DNA of 64,000 bases from Nocardioides lianchengensis (lineage in GTDB: Bacteria > Actinomycetota > Actinomycetes > Propionibacteriales > Nocardioidaceae). The notes beneath the pieces were generated by a model. The model was given only the letters and a program-made list of their open reading frames with translations, was not told the DNA's origin and made no database searches. This document shows, in pieces, positions 8,508 to 16,439 of the stretch (its first letter is position 1; each line of letters opens with the position of its first letter). The stretch is from assembly GCF_900101465.1 (NCBI RefSeq), contig NZ_FMZM01000012.1:62001-126000 (forward strand). The letters are read 5' to 3'. Made by a program: the position numbers and the translations under genes.

Positions 8508-8972
8508 CTAACGGGTGAGGACGGCCTCCCGGAGCCGACCCGTGGGGTAGCGCCGCAGCCCGGGCACCTGACGGCGAACCGGGTCGAACGGCAGCGGCTC
8601 GGCGTCGCGGGCCCCGTCGAGGCGGAGTACGGCGAAGGCGTGCCAGGAGCCGGCGGGCCGACGCCAGGACAGCACGTGCGTGTTCGGGCCGAGCGGCTCG
8701 GCCCCGAGCACGACCGGCCCGGTGTCGGTCTCGTAGGGCACCGGCGTGGCCAGCACCCTCGACCGGCGGGTGGAGACCAGGACCAGGTCGCCGTCGCCCG
8801 CGGGGGCGTGCACCCGCACCCCCAGGACCCGACGGAGCAGTCGGCTCCGGAACACCCGCGCGTCGGCGACGTCCTCACCCTCCTCGTCGAGCCACGCCAC
8901 TCCGGTCGGCTCAGCCGAGCCGCCTCGGATGAGCCGGGCCTTCCGGGTCCGGTCGGTGGTGCGGGGGTCCAT
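8508..8972 (-). CDS. conserved hypothetical protein
   Basis: The protein has 154 residues and no recognised domain. It begins MDPRTTDRTRKARLIRGG and contains a basic middle part (RVFRSRLLRRVLGVRVHAPA) followed by a beta-rich region (DLVLVSTRRSRVLATPVPYE). There is no signal peptide and no membrane helix. AGGAGG lies 5 nt before ATG 8972, so the start is well supported, and codon use matches its neighbours. It diverges from the small gene at 9090, and the LexA-type site at 9064 lies 91 bp before its start, so LexA might influence both. Function unknown. Confidence 0.7.
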   Translation of the reverse strand: MDPRTTDRTRKARLIRGGSAEPTGVAWLDEEGEDVADARVFRSRLLRRVLGVRVHAPAGDGDLVLVSTRRSRVLATPVPYETDTGPVVLGAEPLGPNTHVLSWRRPAGSWHAFAVLRLDGARDAEPLPFDPVRRQVPGLRRYPTGRLREAVLTR

Positions 8973-9063
8973 GACTGCCTCCTGGGTCGCGAGCGGGGCT
9001 GCCGGGGTACCCCGGTCGCGCTGGATCGACCCTCCTCCCTGGGGAGGAACCGGACGACCCAGT

Positions 9064-9079
9064 TCGAACACATGTTCTA
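9064..9079. promoter_or_regulatory. LexA (SOS) box
   Basis: TCGAAC-ACAT-GTTCTA matches the actinobacterial SOS box TCGAAC-N4-GTTCGA at 11 of 12 fixed positions. It ends 10 nt before ATG 9090. TATCGT at 9078-9083 could be a -10 hexamer placing the transcript start at or next to that ATG, so LexA would cover the promoter. Binding is inferred from sequence. Confidence 0.75.
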
Positions 9080-9089
9080 TCGTTCGTCC

Positions 9090-9314
9090 ATGCGGGACCG
9101 CGTCACGGGCACCAGGGGCTACACCGTGCCCCAGCACGTCTGGGTGTGCGTGACCGGTCGCTGGGCCGAGCGGTCCCCCGGCCTGCTGCTGGAGTGGCGT
9201 CGCCGAGGCCACGACTGGGAGGCGCTGGCGGTCTGGGTCAGCGGTGGCGGCGTCCGCGCCTGGGACGTCCGACAGGGCTGGGTCTCCTCCGCCCACGTAC
9301 GGCGGCGCGAGTGA
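9090..9314 (+). CDS. small protein, probably SOS-induced
   Basis: The protein has 74 residues: MRDRVTGTRGYTVPQHVWVC at the start, then a Trp- and Arg-rich body (LLLEWRRRGHDWEALAVWVS). It looks like a compact beta-rich domain; the function is unknown. It begins directly after a LexA box and has no ribosome binding site, which is what a leaderless SOS gene would look like. An in-frame ATG at 9072 lies inside the LexA box and is a poor start. Small proteins of this kind are seen in actinobacterial genomes, but I cannot name a family. The gene is separated from the STAS gene by 92 bp that include the palindrome CCCCCCGGGGGG at 9319-9330. Confidence 0.65.
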   Translation: MRDRVTGTRGYTVPQHVWVCVTGRWAERSPGLLLEWRRRGHDWEALAVWVSGGGVRAWDVRQGWVSSAHVRRRE

Positions 9315-9406
9315 CGATCCCCCCGGGGGGTGATACGTCGGGCCGAGGTCCGGCGTACCGTCGACGACATCGGCGCGTCCAGCGCCGCACGTGGCCGGAG
9401 GTCACA

Positions 9407-9742
9407 TTGCTCCTCGTCCAATCCCCCGACGTCCCACCCGTCGCCCACTTCTCCCTCAGCGGTGACCTGGACGTCTTCGGCGCCCTGGCCCTGCGTCGCA
9501 GCCTGAACCGGGCCGCCCACCTGACCTGCACCGACCTGCGTGTCGACCTGAGCGGGGTCGAGTTCGTCGACGCCTCCGCCCTGGGGGTCATGGCCCGCAC
9601 CTGGCACGACCTGGAGTCGGAGCCCGGCACGACCGTCAGCCTGGTCCGCACCAACCGCCAGGTTCGCGAACTGCGGGCCGCGACCGGTCTCGGCGGTCGG
9701 CTGCCCGACGTCGCGCGGAGCGCGCTGCCGCAGCACGCCTGA
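9407..9742 (+). CDS. STAS-domain anti-sigma factor antagonist-like protein
   Basis: The protein has 111 residues and is a single STAS domain: HFSLSGDLDVFGALALRRSL, then DLRVDLSGVEFVDASALGVM. In SpoIIAA/RsbV proteins the serine at the equivalent of Ser57 (D-A-S-A-L-G) is phosphorylated by an anti-sigma kinase; it is retained here. The protein probably takes part in a partner-switching stress or sigma-factor circuit, but no anti-sigma kinase gene lies next to it. The TTG start at 9407 is chosen because GGAGG is placed exactly 5 nt upstream; no ATG or GTG fits the domain boundary. Confidence 0.82.
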   Translation: MLLVQSPDVPPVAHFSLSGDLDVFGALALRRSLNRAAHLTCTDLRVDLSGVEFVDASALGVMARTWHDLESEPGTTVSLVRTNRQVRELRAATGLGGRLPDVARSALPQHA

Positions 9743-9745
9743 GCC

Positions 9746-11692
9746 TCACGCCCCAGGCAGGGTCATCTCGAAGACCGTGCCTCGGCCGGCTGGGTTGTCG
9801 TAGGCCCGGATGGTGCCGCCGTGCCGGGTGACGATCCGGCGGCAGATGGCCAGGCCGAGCCCACTGCCGTCGTACTCGCGGTGGTGGGCTCGGTGGAACT
9901 CGGTGAAGACCAGCTCGTGCTCCCCGGCCGGCAGGCCGATGCCGTTGTCGGCGACCGCGACCCGGACCAGGTCGCCCTCCCGCTCGCCCGACACCTCGAT
10001 CGCGGGAACGGTGCCGGGGGCGACGTACTTCAGGGCGTTGCCCAGCAGGTTGTCGAGGAGCTGGCGGACCAGGACCGGGTCGACGCACACGCTCGGCACC
10101 GCCCCCCGGCAGGAGATCTGCTCGTCGGCGCCACGCGCACGGGCGACCTCGCCGACGACCGCGGCCAGGTCGACCGGGACCACCTTCAGCTCGCGGTCGC
10201 GCGACTCGGCATGGGCGAGCAGGTCGTCGATCAGGTCGCGCATCCGCGCCGAGGAGGAGCGCACCCGGGCCACGAACTGCCGGCTCAGGTCGAGCTCGAG
10301 CTCGTCGCGCTCGAGGTGCTCGTCGATCAGGTCGGTCCAGCCCTCGATCGCGGCCAGCGGGTTGCGGAGGTCGTGGGCCACGACCCCGGCGAAGGCCAGC
10401 AGCTCGACCCGCTGGTCGTGCTCGGTCGTGGCGTCCCGGAACAGCACCAGGACCCGCCCCCGGTCGCGACGGCCGTCGCGCGGCAGCGGCGTCGCGGAGA
10501 CCTCGAGGATCTGCTCGCCGTCCGTGCCGACCACGAGCTCGAGCCCGCGGACCAGGTCGCCCCCGAGGGCGCGCCGCACCGCGTCGCGCAGCCGCGAGGC
10601 GACCTCGCCCTCCGACCCGAGGGCCGGTCCGTCGCCGATCACCGCGGCGGCCGCCTCGTTGCGGAACCGGATCTCGCCCACGTCGTCGACCACCGCGATG
10701 CCGGAGTCGATGGTGGCGACCACCGCGTCGAGGAGCCGCGCCTGGTAGACCGCGTCGGCCTCGGCCGTCCGCAGCTCGTCGGTGAGCCGCCGGCTCTCGT
10801 CCCGCCCGGTGGCCAGGGCCAGGCCGATCACGATCGTCGAGACGACGTACAGCTGGGCGAGCAGCGCGGGGACACCCGGCTCGTCGACCGCCACGAACGG
10901 GCCGATGTCGTCGAGGGTCGCCACCACGACCACGATCCCGGTCAGACCCGTCTGGACCGCGAGGACCAGGGTCGGGAACCGGGTGCCGAACCAGACCGTG
11001 GCGGCCACCAGCACGAAGGCCAACGACAGCTCGCCGAAGCCGAAGGTCACGGCGTGCACGACGATCGTGAAGATCGAGGCGACCACCAGCTCGGCCGGAC
11101 CGCCGGAGCCACCCGCCAGCACGGGCGGGCGCGGCCGCGGGCGGGCCAGCCGCTCGGCCACGAGCAGGCCCGGGGCGGTCACCACCAGCGCTCCGCACAG
11201 GTTGCGCCCGAACCACAGCGCCAGCGTCACCGGCTCCGGGTCACGCCCCAGGACGGCCAGGCCGAGCGTCCCCACCCCTGCGCCGGCGGCCATCGCGAGC
11301 GCGATCGCCGCGACCAGGAGGGCGAGCATCCGCGGGTTGTCGAGCGGCCGGGTCCCGCCCGCGCCGTACAGGTCGGGGCACCAGCGGCGCAGCAGCGCGG
11401 CCGCCAGCAGGGTCTGCCCGACGGTCGTCGCCGTCACGAGCGCCGTCTCGGGTCCGCCCGTGCCGGTGAGCGCGAGCACGGTCGCCGCGGCCACCGCGAG
11501 CAGCGGTACGTCGATGCTCCGCACGCGGACCCGGCGGAGCAGGAACCACAGCAGCGGCAGTCCCGCCGCCGGCCAGACCAGCGACAGCGACGTCCCCTCG
11601 ACGAGGAGAGCCCGGCCGAGGAGCCCGGCGGCGACGTACAGCACCGCGCAGCCGACGGCCACGGCGGACGATCGCACCCGGCCCGACGTCAT
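9746..11692 (-). CDS. MASE1-type membrane sensor histidine kinase with PAS domain
   Basis: The protein has 648 residues. The N-terminal about 300 residues form 8-10 hydrophobic helices with the LSLVWPAAGLPLLWFL pattern of MASE1 sensors. A PAS-like segment follows (LDAVVATIDSGIAVVDDVGE), then the HisKA domain with VVAHDLRNPL (phospho-accepting His about residue 440), and the HATPase_c domain with DNLLGNALKY, VADNGIGLP and GSGLGLAICRRIV. No response regulator gene is adjacent, so it is an orphan kinase. ATG 11692, preceded by AGGGGGA, is preferred to the TTG at 11722. The signal sensed is unknown. Confidence 0.88.
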   Translation of the reverse strand: MTSGRVRSSAVAVGCAVLYVAAGLLGRALLVEGTSLSLVWPAAGLPLLWFLLRRVRVRSIDVPLLAVAAATVLALTGTGGPETALVTATTVGQTLLAAALLRRWCPDLYGAGGTRPLDNPRMLALLVAAIALAMAAGAGVGTLGLAVLGRDPEPVTLALWFGRNLCGALVVTAPGLLVAERLARPRPRPPVLAGGSGGPAELVVASIFTIVVHAVTFGFGELSLAFVLVAATVWFGTRFPTLVLAVQTGLTGIVVVVATLDDIGPFVAVDEPGVPALLAQLYVVSTIVIGLALATGRDESRRLTDELRTAEADAVYQARLLDAVVATIDSGIAVVDDVGEIRFRNEAAAAVIGDGPALGSEGEVASRLRDAVRRALGGDLVRGLELVVGTDGEQILEVSATPLPRDGRRDRGRVLVLFRDATTEHDQRVELLAFAGVVAHDLRNPLAAIEGWTDLIDEHLERDELELDLSRQFVARVRSSSARMRDLIDDLLAHAESRDRELKVVPVDLAAVVGEVARARGADEQISCRGAVPSVCVDPVLVRQLLDNLLGNALKYVAPGTVPAIEVSGEREGDLVRVAVADNGIGLPAGEHELVFTEFHRAHHREYDGSGLGLAICRRIVTRHGGTIRAYDNPAGRGTVFEMTLPGA

Positions 11693-11749
11693 GCTCCCCC
11701 TGAGATCCTCCCGAGACCCCAACGCCGTACGAGCTGCTGCGAGACGACC

Positions 11750-12841
11750 CTAGCCGTCGTCGGCGGCGAGGTCCTCGCCGTGGGTGCCCGGGCGGGGCGC
11801 CCAGGGCAGCTCCTTCGCCGGGCGTACGACGACCAGCCGGTCGCCGCGCGCGAGCAGGGTGACCACCGGGTCGAAGTAGCGGTAGACCTTCTCGTCGCGC
11901 ACCACGGCGATGACCTGGTCGGGCAGCGACTGCGGCTGCTTGCCGACCTCGGAGACCAGCAGGTCGCGCTCGGCGACCTCGAGCCCCTCGCCGTAGGTCA
12001 GCAGGTCCTCCATGACCGACCCCAGGGTCGGCGAGAGCGAGGAGAGGCCGAGCAGCCGGCCGACCGCGTCCGAGGAGGTGATCACCGAGTTGGCGCCGGA
12101 CTGCTTCATCAGCGGCGCGTTCTCCTGCTCGCGGACCGCGGCCACGATCCAGGCGTCCGGGTTGAGCTGGCGCACGGTCAGCGTGGCGAGCACGTTGGAG
12201 GCGTCGCTGTCGGTGGTGATGATCACCTGGTCGGAATCGGCGACGCCGGCGCGGCGCAACACCTCGCGGCGGGTGGCGTCGCCGGTGACCACGGCCAGCC
12301 CGTCGGCGTGGGCCTCCTGCAGCGCGACCCCGCTCGGGTCGACGATGACGACCGACTCGCGCTCGAGACCGTTGTTGACCAGCGTCTCGACGGCGCTGCG
12401 GCCCTTGGTGCCGTAGCCGATGACGACGACGTGGTGACCCATCTTCTTCCTCCAACGAGCGACGCGGAACATCTCCCGTCCCTGCGAGGCGAGGACCTCC
12501 AGGGTGGTCCCGATCAGGAGGACCAGGAAGGCGATGCGGGCAGGGGTGACGATGAACGCGTTGATCAGCCGGGCGCGGTCGCTGACGGGCGCGATGTCGC
12601 CGTACCCGGTCGTGCTGAGCGTGACGGTCGTGTAGTAGATCGAGTCGATCAGGTTGACCGAGCCGTCGGCGTTGTCGCCGTACCCGTCGCGGTCGAAGTA
12701 GACCAGCAGCACGGTGCCGACCAGGATCGCCAGCGCGGCGAGCAGCCGGCGGCCGAGCTCCCACCACGGCGACCGGGCCCGGTCCGGGAGGGCGACGAGG
12801 CCGACGCGCCCGGTCGGGGCTTCGGCGGAGACGGAGGGCAC
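11750..12841 (-). CDS. two-helix potassium channel with RCK/TrkA-N domain
   Basis: The protein has about 363 residues. Two membrane helices (about 32-48 and 95-112) flank a pore loop with the K+ selectivity filter TTGYGD at 77-82. The cytoplasmic part carries a Rossmann TrkA-N domain (VVVIGYGTKGRSAVETL, glycine loop at 142-147; acidic residue in VVIVDPSG) and a C-terminal TrkA-C-like domain (DQVIAVVRDEKVYRYFD). It should form a tetrameric, ligand-gated K+ channel. The GTG at 12841 is taken as start; TTG 12850 is possible. It lies directly downstream of the YihY gene (stop at 12852) and is probably co-transcribed. Confidence 0.9.
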   Translation of the reverse strand: MPSVSAEAPTGRVGLVALPDRARSPWWELGRRLLAALAILVGTVLLVYFDRDGYGDNADGSVNLIDSIYYTTVTLSTTGYGDIAPVSDRARLINAFIVTPARIAFLVLLIGTTLEVLASQGREMFRVARWRKKMGHHVVVIGYGTKGRSAVETLVNNGLERESVVIVDPSGVALQEAHADGLAVVTGDATRREVLRRAGVADSDQVIITTDSDASNVLATLTVRQLNPDAWIVAAVREQENAPLMKQSGANSVITSSDAVGRLLGLSSLSPTLGSVMEDLLTYGEGLEVAERDLLVSEVGKQPQSLPDQVIAVVRDEKVYRYFDPVVTLLARGDRLVVVRPAKELPWAPRPGTHGEDLAADDG

Positions 12842-12851
12842 GCTGCGCAAC

Positions 12852-13811
12852 CTACCGGTCGCGCGTCGTCAGGTGACGCAGGCGCTGCACCAGCTCCAGG
12901 CGCGCCTTCGTCGTGGAGCTCTGCGGGAAGACCGTGTCGAAGGCGGCGTTGACCGCGGCGCCGATGAGGACGGACAGCGAGACGATGTAGAGCCACAGCA
13001 GGACGGCGATCGGTGCGGCCAGCGGGCCGTAGATCGATCGGGAGTCGGCGGCGGTCGCCTGGAGCACCCAGCGCAGCACGTAGGACCCGACCACCCAGGC
13101 CACCAGCGAGAAGGTCGCGCCGGGCAGGTTGAACGACCAGTTGGTCCGGACCGGCACGGACACGTGGTAGAGCGTGGCGAGGAAGCAGATGCACAGCACC
13201 ACCACGACCGGCCAGTAGAAGAACAGCACCGCGTCGGCCCGGTCGGGCACCCAGTGCTCCAGCAGCGAGGGGCCGATGACCATCAGCGGGATGGCCACGA
13301 TGCCGGTCACCAGGGCCAGGACGTAGAGCACGAACGACAGCGCCCGGGTCCGGATGATCCCGCGCTCGCCACCCAGGCCGTGCATGATCGTGATGGTGTC
13401 GACGAAGACGTTGAGCGCCCGCGAGCCCGACCACAGGGCCAGCACGAAGCCCAGCGAGATCACGTCGAAGCGGCCGCCGCGCAGCACGTCGTTGAGCGTC
13501 GGCCGGATGACCTCCTGGACGGCCCGCTCGGTCAGCGCCCGGGACGAGAGGTCGAGCACGGCCTGCCGGATGTTCTCGATCTCGGTCGGGCTGAACTGCT
13601 GGGTGACGTAGCCGATCGCTCCGGCCAGCGCGAAGACCAGCGGCGGCACCGACAGCACCGCGAAGAACGCCCCCTCGGCCGCCAGCCCGGTCACCCGGTA
13701 GCGCAGGCAGGACCCCACCGTCGCCACAACGAGGCGCCACAGGGTCTGCCCGAACCGGTGCCACCAGGTCCTCCCGGTCGCCGGCGGCGCCGTGCTGTCG
13801 GGGGTGGCCAT
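12852..13811 (-). CDS. YihY/BrkB-family inner-membrane protein
   Basis: The protein has 319 residues and about six membrane helices. Signature stretches are LAAEGAFFAVLSVPPLVFAL, LWSGSRALNVFVDTITIMHG and YGPLAAPIAVLLWLYIVSLS, the last being the typical YihY C-terminal helix with G-A-P/A-I. Once annotated as ribonuclease BN, the family has no proven enzyme activity; a transport role is possible. ATG 13811 lies only 18 bp from the divergent acyl-CoA dehydrogenase start, so their promoters must overlap or lie inside the neighbouring gene. The K+ channel gene follows 10 bp downstream of its stop. Confidence 0.88.
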   Translation of the reverse strand: MATPDSTAPPATGRTWWHRFGQTLWRLVVATVGSCLRYRVTGLAAEGAFFAVLSVPPLVFALAGAIGYVTQQFSPTEIENIRQAVLDLSSRALTERAVQEVIRPTLNDVLRGGRFDVISLGFVLALWSGSRALNVFVDTITIMHGLGGERGIIRTRALSFVLYVLALVTGIVAIPLMVIGPSLLEHWVPDRADAVLFFYWPVVVVLCICFLATLYHVSVPVRTNWSFNLPGATFSLVAWVVGSYVLRWVLQATAADSRSIYGPLAAPIAVLLWLYIVSLSVLIGAAVNAAFDTVFPQSSTTKARLELVQRLRHLTTRDR

Positions 13812-13829
13812 GCCGCTTACGGTAGTTCC

Positions 13830-15494
13830 ATGGCTACGTCGAACCTCGGCTCGCGCGCCGCGATCCGCACCGTCACCAACCAGGCCCCGCCGCTGGTCGG
13901 GCACAACGTGGTCACCGCCGACCGGGCCCTCACCGAGGCGGTCGTGCGGCACGGGTCGGCCGAGGTGGTCGACGACCTGGTCGGGCTGGGCGCGGAGGCC
14001 GGCTCGGCGGAGGCCCGCGAGCACGGTCGGCTGGCCAACGAGCACCACCCGCGGCTGACGCCGTACGACCGGTTCGGGAACCGGATCGACGAGGTCGAGT
14101 TCCACCCGTCGTGGCACTGGCTGATGGGCCGGTCGGTGGGTCACGGCCTCGCCGCGGCGCCGTGGGAGGACGACTCGCCGCACGCCCACGTACGACGCGC
14201 CGCCGGCTTCATGGCCTGGTCGCACACCGAGCCGGGGCACGGCTGCCCGGTCTCGATGACCTACGCCGCGGTCCCCGCGCTGCGCGCCGACGACGCGATC
14301 GCCAAGGAGTGGACCCCGCTGCTGGCGTCGCGCAGCTACGACCCGGGCGTGCGGCCCGTGTCGGAGAAGCTCGGCGCGCTGGCCGGCATGGGGATGACCG
14401 AGAAGCAGGGCGGCTCGGACGTGCGGGCCAACATCACGCTCGCCCGGCCCACCTCGACCGACGGCGAGTACACGCTGCACGGGCACAAGTGGTTCACCTC
14501 CGCGCCGATGAACGACGTGTTCCTGGTGCTGGCCCAGGCGGCCGGCGGGGTGACCTGCTTCGTCGTCCCGCGGGTGCTGCCCGACGGGACCCGCAACCAG
14601 CTCGACGTCGTACGCCTGAAGGACAAGCTGGGCAACCGCTCGAACGCCTCCTCCGAGCTGGAGCTCGACGGCACGGTCGCCGTCCGCCTCGGCGACGAGG
14701 GGCGCGGCGTGCGGACGATCATCGAGATGGTGGCCGCCACCCGGCTGGACTGCGTGCTCGGCTCGACGTCGCTGATGCGGCGCGCGGTCTCGGAGGCCTC
14801 CTGGCACGCGGCGCACCGCTCGGCCTTCGGGTCGACGCTGGCCGACAAGCCGCTGATGCAGAACGTGCTGGCCGACCTGGCCGTCGAGACCGAGGCGGCC
14901 ACGGCGCTCGCCGTACGACTGGCGGGCGCGGTCGACCGCCGGAACGACCCGCACGAGGCGGCGCTGCGCCGGATCGCCCTGCCGCTGGCCAAGTTCTGGG
15001 TCTGCAAGCGCACGCCCGCGATGGTCGGCGAGGCGCTGGAGTGCCTCGGCGGGAACGGGTACGTCGAGGAGTCGGTCATGCCGCTCCTCTACCGCGAGGC
15101 GCCGCTCAACTCGGTCTGGGAGGGCTCCGGCAACGTCAACGCCCTCGACGTGCTGCGCGCGCTCGGTCGCGAGCCCGAGGCCCTCGACGCCTGGATCACC
15201 GAGGTCGGCCAGGCCCGCGGCGGCGACGCCCGCCTCGACCGCGCGGTCGACGACACCCTGGCCCTGCTCGGCTCGCTGCTCGGCGACCCGGCCCAGCTGG
15301 AGACCCAGGCCCGCCGGCTGGCCGGCCGGATGGCCGCCGTCCTCCAGGCCTCGCTGCTCGTCCGCTTCGCCCCCGCCGAGGTCGCCGACGTCTTCTGCGC
15401 CTCGCGGCTCGGCTCGTCGTACGACGGCACCTACGGCGCGCTCGACGGCGGCGATCTGCGCGCGATCGTGGAGCGGACGACGCCGGTCGTCTGA
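13830..15494 (+). CDS. AidB-like acyl-CoA dehydrogenase
   Basis: The protein has 554 residues, longer than normal acyl-CoA dehydrogenases (about 380) because of the AidB-type N- and C-terminal extensions. The motif GMGMTEKQGGSDVRAN and the FAD/substrate region YTLHGHKWFTSAPMNDVFLV are hallmarks of the AidB branch, as is LECLGGNGYVEES near the C-terminus. E. coli AidB is induced by alkylation damage and has weak isovaleryl-CoA dehydrogenase activity with DNA binding; whether this one protects DNA is unknown. The start is close to, and divergent from, YihY. Some relatives function in branched-chain amino-acid breakdown, which cannot be excluded. Confidence 0.88.
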   Translation: MATSNLGSRAAIRTVTNQAPPLVGHNVVTADRALTEAVVRHGSAEVVDDLVGLGAEAGSAEAREHGRLANEHHPRLTPYDRFGNRIDEVEFHPSWHWLMGRSVGHGLAAAPWEDDSPHAHVRRAAGFMAWSHTEPGHGCPVSMTYAAVPALRADDAIAKEWTPLLASRSYDPGVRPVSEKLGALAGMGMTEKQGGSDVRANITLARPTSTDGEYTLHGHKWFTSAPMNDVFLVLAQAAGGVTCFVVPRVLPDGTRNQLDVVRLKDKLGNRSNASSELELDGTVAVRLGDEGRGVRTIIEMVAATRLDCVLGSTSLMRRAVSEASWHAAHRSAFGSTLADKPLMQNVLADLAVETEAATALAVRLAGAVDRRNDPHEAALRRIALPLAKFWVCKRTPAMVGEALECLGGNGYVEESVMPLLYREAPLNSVWEGSGNVNALDVLRALGREPEALDAWITEVGQARGGDARLDRAVDDTLALLGSLLGDPAQLETQARRLAGRMAAVLQASLLVRFAPAEVADVFCASRLGSSYDGTYGALDGGDLRAIVERTTPVV

Positions 15495-15519
15495 GGGTCG
15501 GCGCGCGGCTCCCGAAACA

Positions 15520-15582
15520 GCGCAATTGCGCCGGTTACGGGCGAGTAGGTGGCCCGCGCTCCCGCGGACAGCGCACGTGCGC
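15520..15582. repeat. two diverged copies of a palindromic intergenic repeat
   Basis: GCGCAATTGCGC (15520-15531) and GCGCACGTGCGC (15571-15582) are both perfect 12-bp palindromes, spaced 51 bp apart. They share the flanks CTCCCG.., ACAGCGCA.. and TGCGCCG.T. The centres differ but each stays self-complementary. They sit between the acyl-CoA dehydrogenase and methyltransferase genes and may act as a terminator or protein site. The rest of this gap shows nothing else. Confidence 0.6.
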
Positions 15583-15647
15583 CGTTCGTGGGACGCGCCG
15601 CTGATAACCGGTCGCGCCCGACCGGCCCGCCCGGGCAGGGTCGACGC

Positions 15648-16379
15648 ATGACCAGCAGCGAGGTGTGGGACGAGGAGTCCGCCCGGACGTACGACGACGA
15701 CTGCGCGGGGATGTTCGCGCCCGAGGTGCTCGGACCCACGGTGGACCTACTGGCCGAGCTGGCGAGTGGGGGCCGCGCCCTGGAGCTCGCGCCGGGCACC
15801 GGGCGGGTCGCCGTACCGCTGAGCGAGCGGGGCGTACCCCTGAGCGGCATCGAGCTGTCCGAGCCGATGGCGGCTCGGCTGCGCGCGAAGACCGACGCCG
15901 TACCGGTCGTGGTCGGCGACATGGCGACGACCCGGGTGCCGGGGACCTTCGCGCTCGTCTACCTGGTCTTCAACACCATCTCCAACCTGCGCACCCAGGA
16001 CGAGCAGGTCACCTGCTTCGAGAACGCGGCGGCGCACCTGGAGCCCGGCGGGCGGTTCGTGGTCGAGCTGGGCGTCCCGCCGCTGCGCCGACTGCCGCCA
16101 GGCCAGCTCGCCGCGCCGTTCGACGTGTCCGACGGCCATCTGGGCTTAGACACCTTCGACCTGGTGACCCAGGAGTGCGTGTCGCACCACTACACGCGCG
16201 ACGGCGACACGGTCCGGTACGGCGCGGGCCGGTTCCGCTACGCCTGGCCGGCCGAGCTCGACCTGATGGCGCGGATCGCCGGCCTCCGCCTGGAGGCGCG
16301 GTACGCCGACTGGCGGCGCTCGCCGTACACCTCCGACAGCGAGACGCACGTCTCGGTCTGGCGCAAGCCCGTCGAGTGA
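15648..16379 (+). CDS. class I SAM-dependent methyltransferase
   Basis: The protein has 243 residues. Motif I is ALELAPGTGRVAVPLSERG (about residues 44-62), followed by the acidic strand-2 residue in LSGIELSEPM and by VVVGDMATTRVPGTFALVYL. This is a Methyltransf_25/11-type fold. The substrate is unknown; the small C-terminal part (FRYAWPAELDLMARIAGLRL) is common in small-molecule methyltransferases. ATG 15648 has CAGGG 6-10 nt upstream. It stands alone between a palindromic repeat region and a strong hairpin. Confidence 0.85.
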   Translation: MTSSEVWDEESARTYDDDCAGMFAPEVLGPTVDLLAELASGGRALELAPGTGRVAVPLSERGVPLSGIELSEPMAARLRAKTDAVPVVVGDMATTRVPGTFALVYLVFNTISNLRTQDEQVTCFENAAAHLEPGGRFVVELGVPPLRRLPPGQLAAPFDVSDGHLGLDTFDLVTQECVSHHYTRDGDTVRYGAGRFRYAWPAELDLMARIAGLRLEARYADWRRSPYTSDSETHVSVWRKPVE

Positions 16380-16383
16380 CGCG

Positions 16384-16418
16384 AGATGGCTCCTCCCGGG
16401 GTCCGGAAGGAGCCATCT
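16384..16418. terminator. strong hairpin terminator between convergent genes
   Basis: AGATGGCTCCT (16384-16394) and AGGAGCCATCT (16408-16418) form a perfect 11-bp stem with a 13-nt loop, between the stop of the methyltransferase and the stop of dctA. No T-tract follows in either direction. Bidirectional termination is inferred from position. Confidence 0.7.
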
Positions 16419-16439
16419 GGCGTCTCTCGACGACGGTCG

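Noticed and set aside
9319..9330. CCCCCCGGGGGG palindrome after the small SOS gene
   Set aside because: It could be a terminator, but without a loop and with such simple sequence it may be chance in this GC-rich DNA.
9821..12952. Open frame of about 1040 codons antisense to the histidine kinase and K+ channel
   Set aside because: Composition is low-complexity (Arg, Gly, Asp, Gln, His), no domain is visible, and the opposite strand encodes two clear families.
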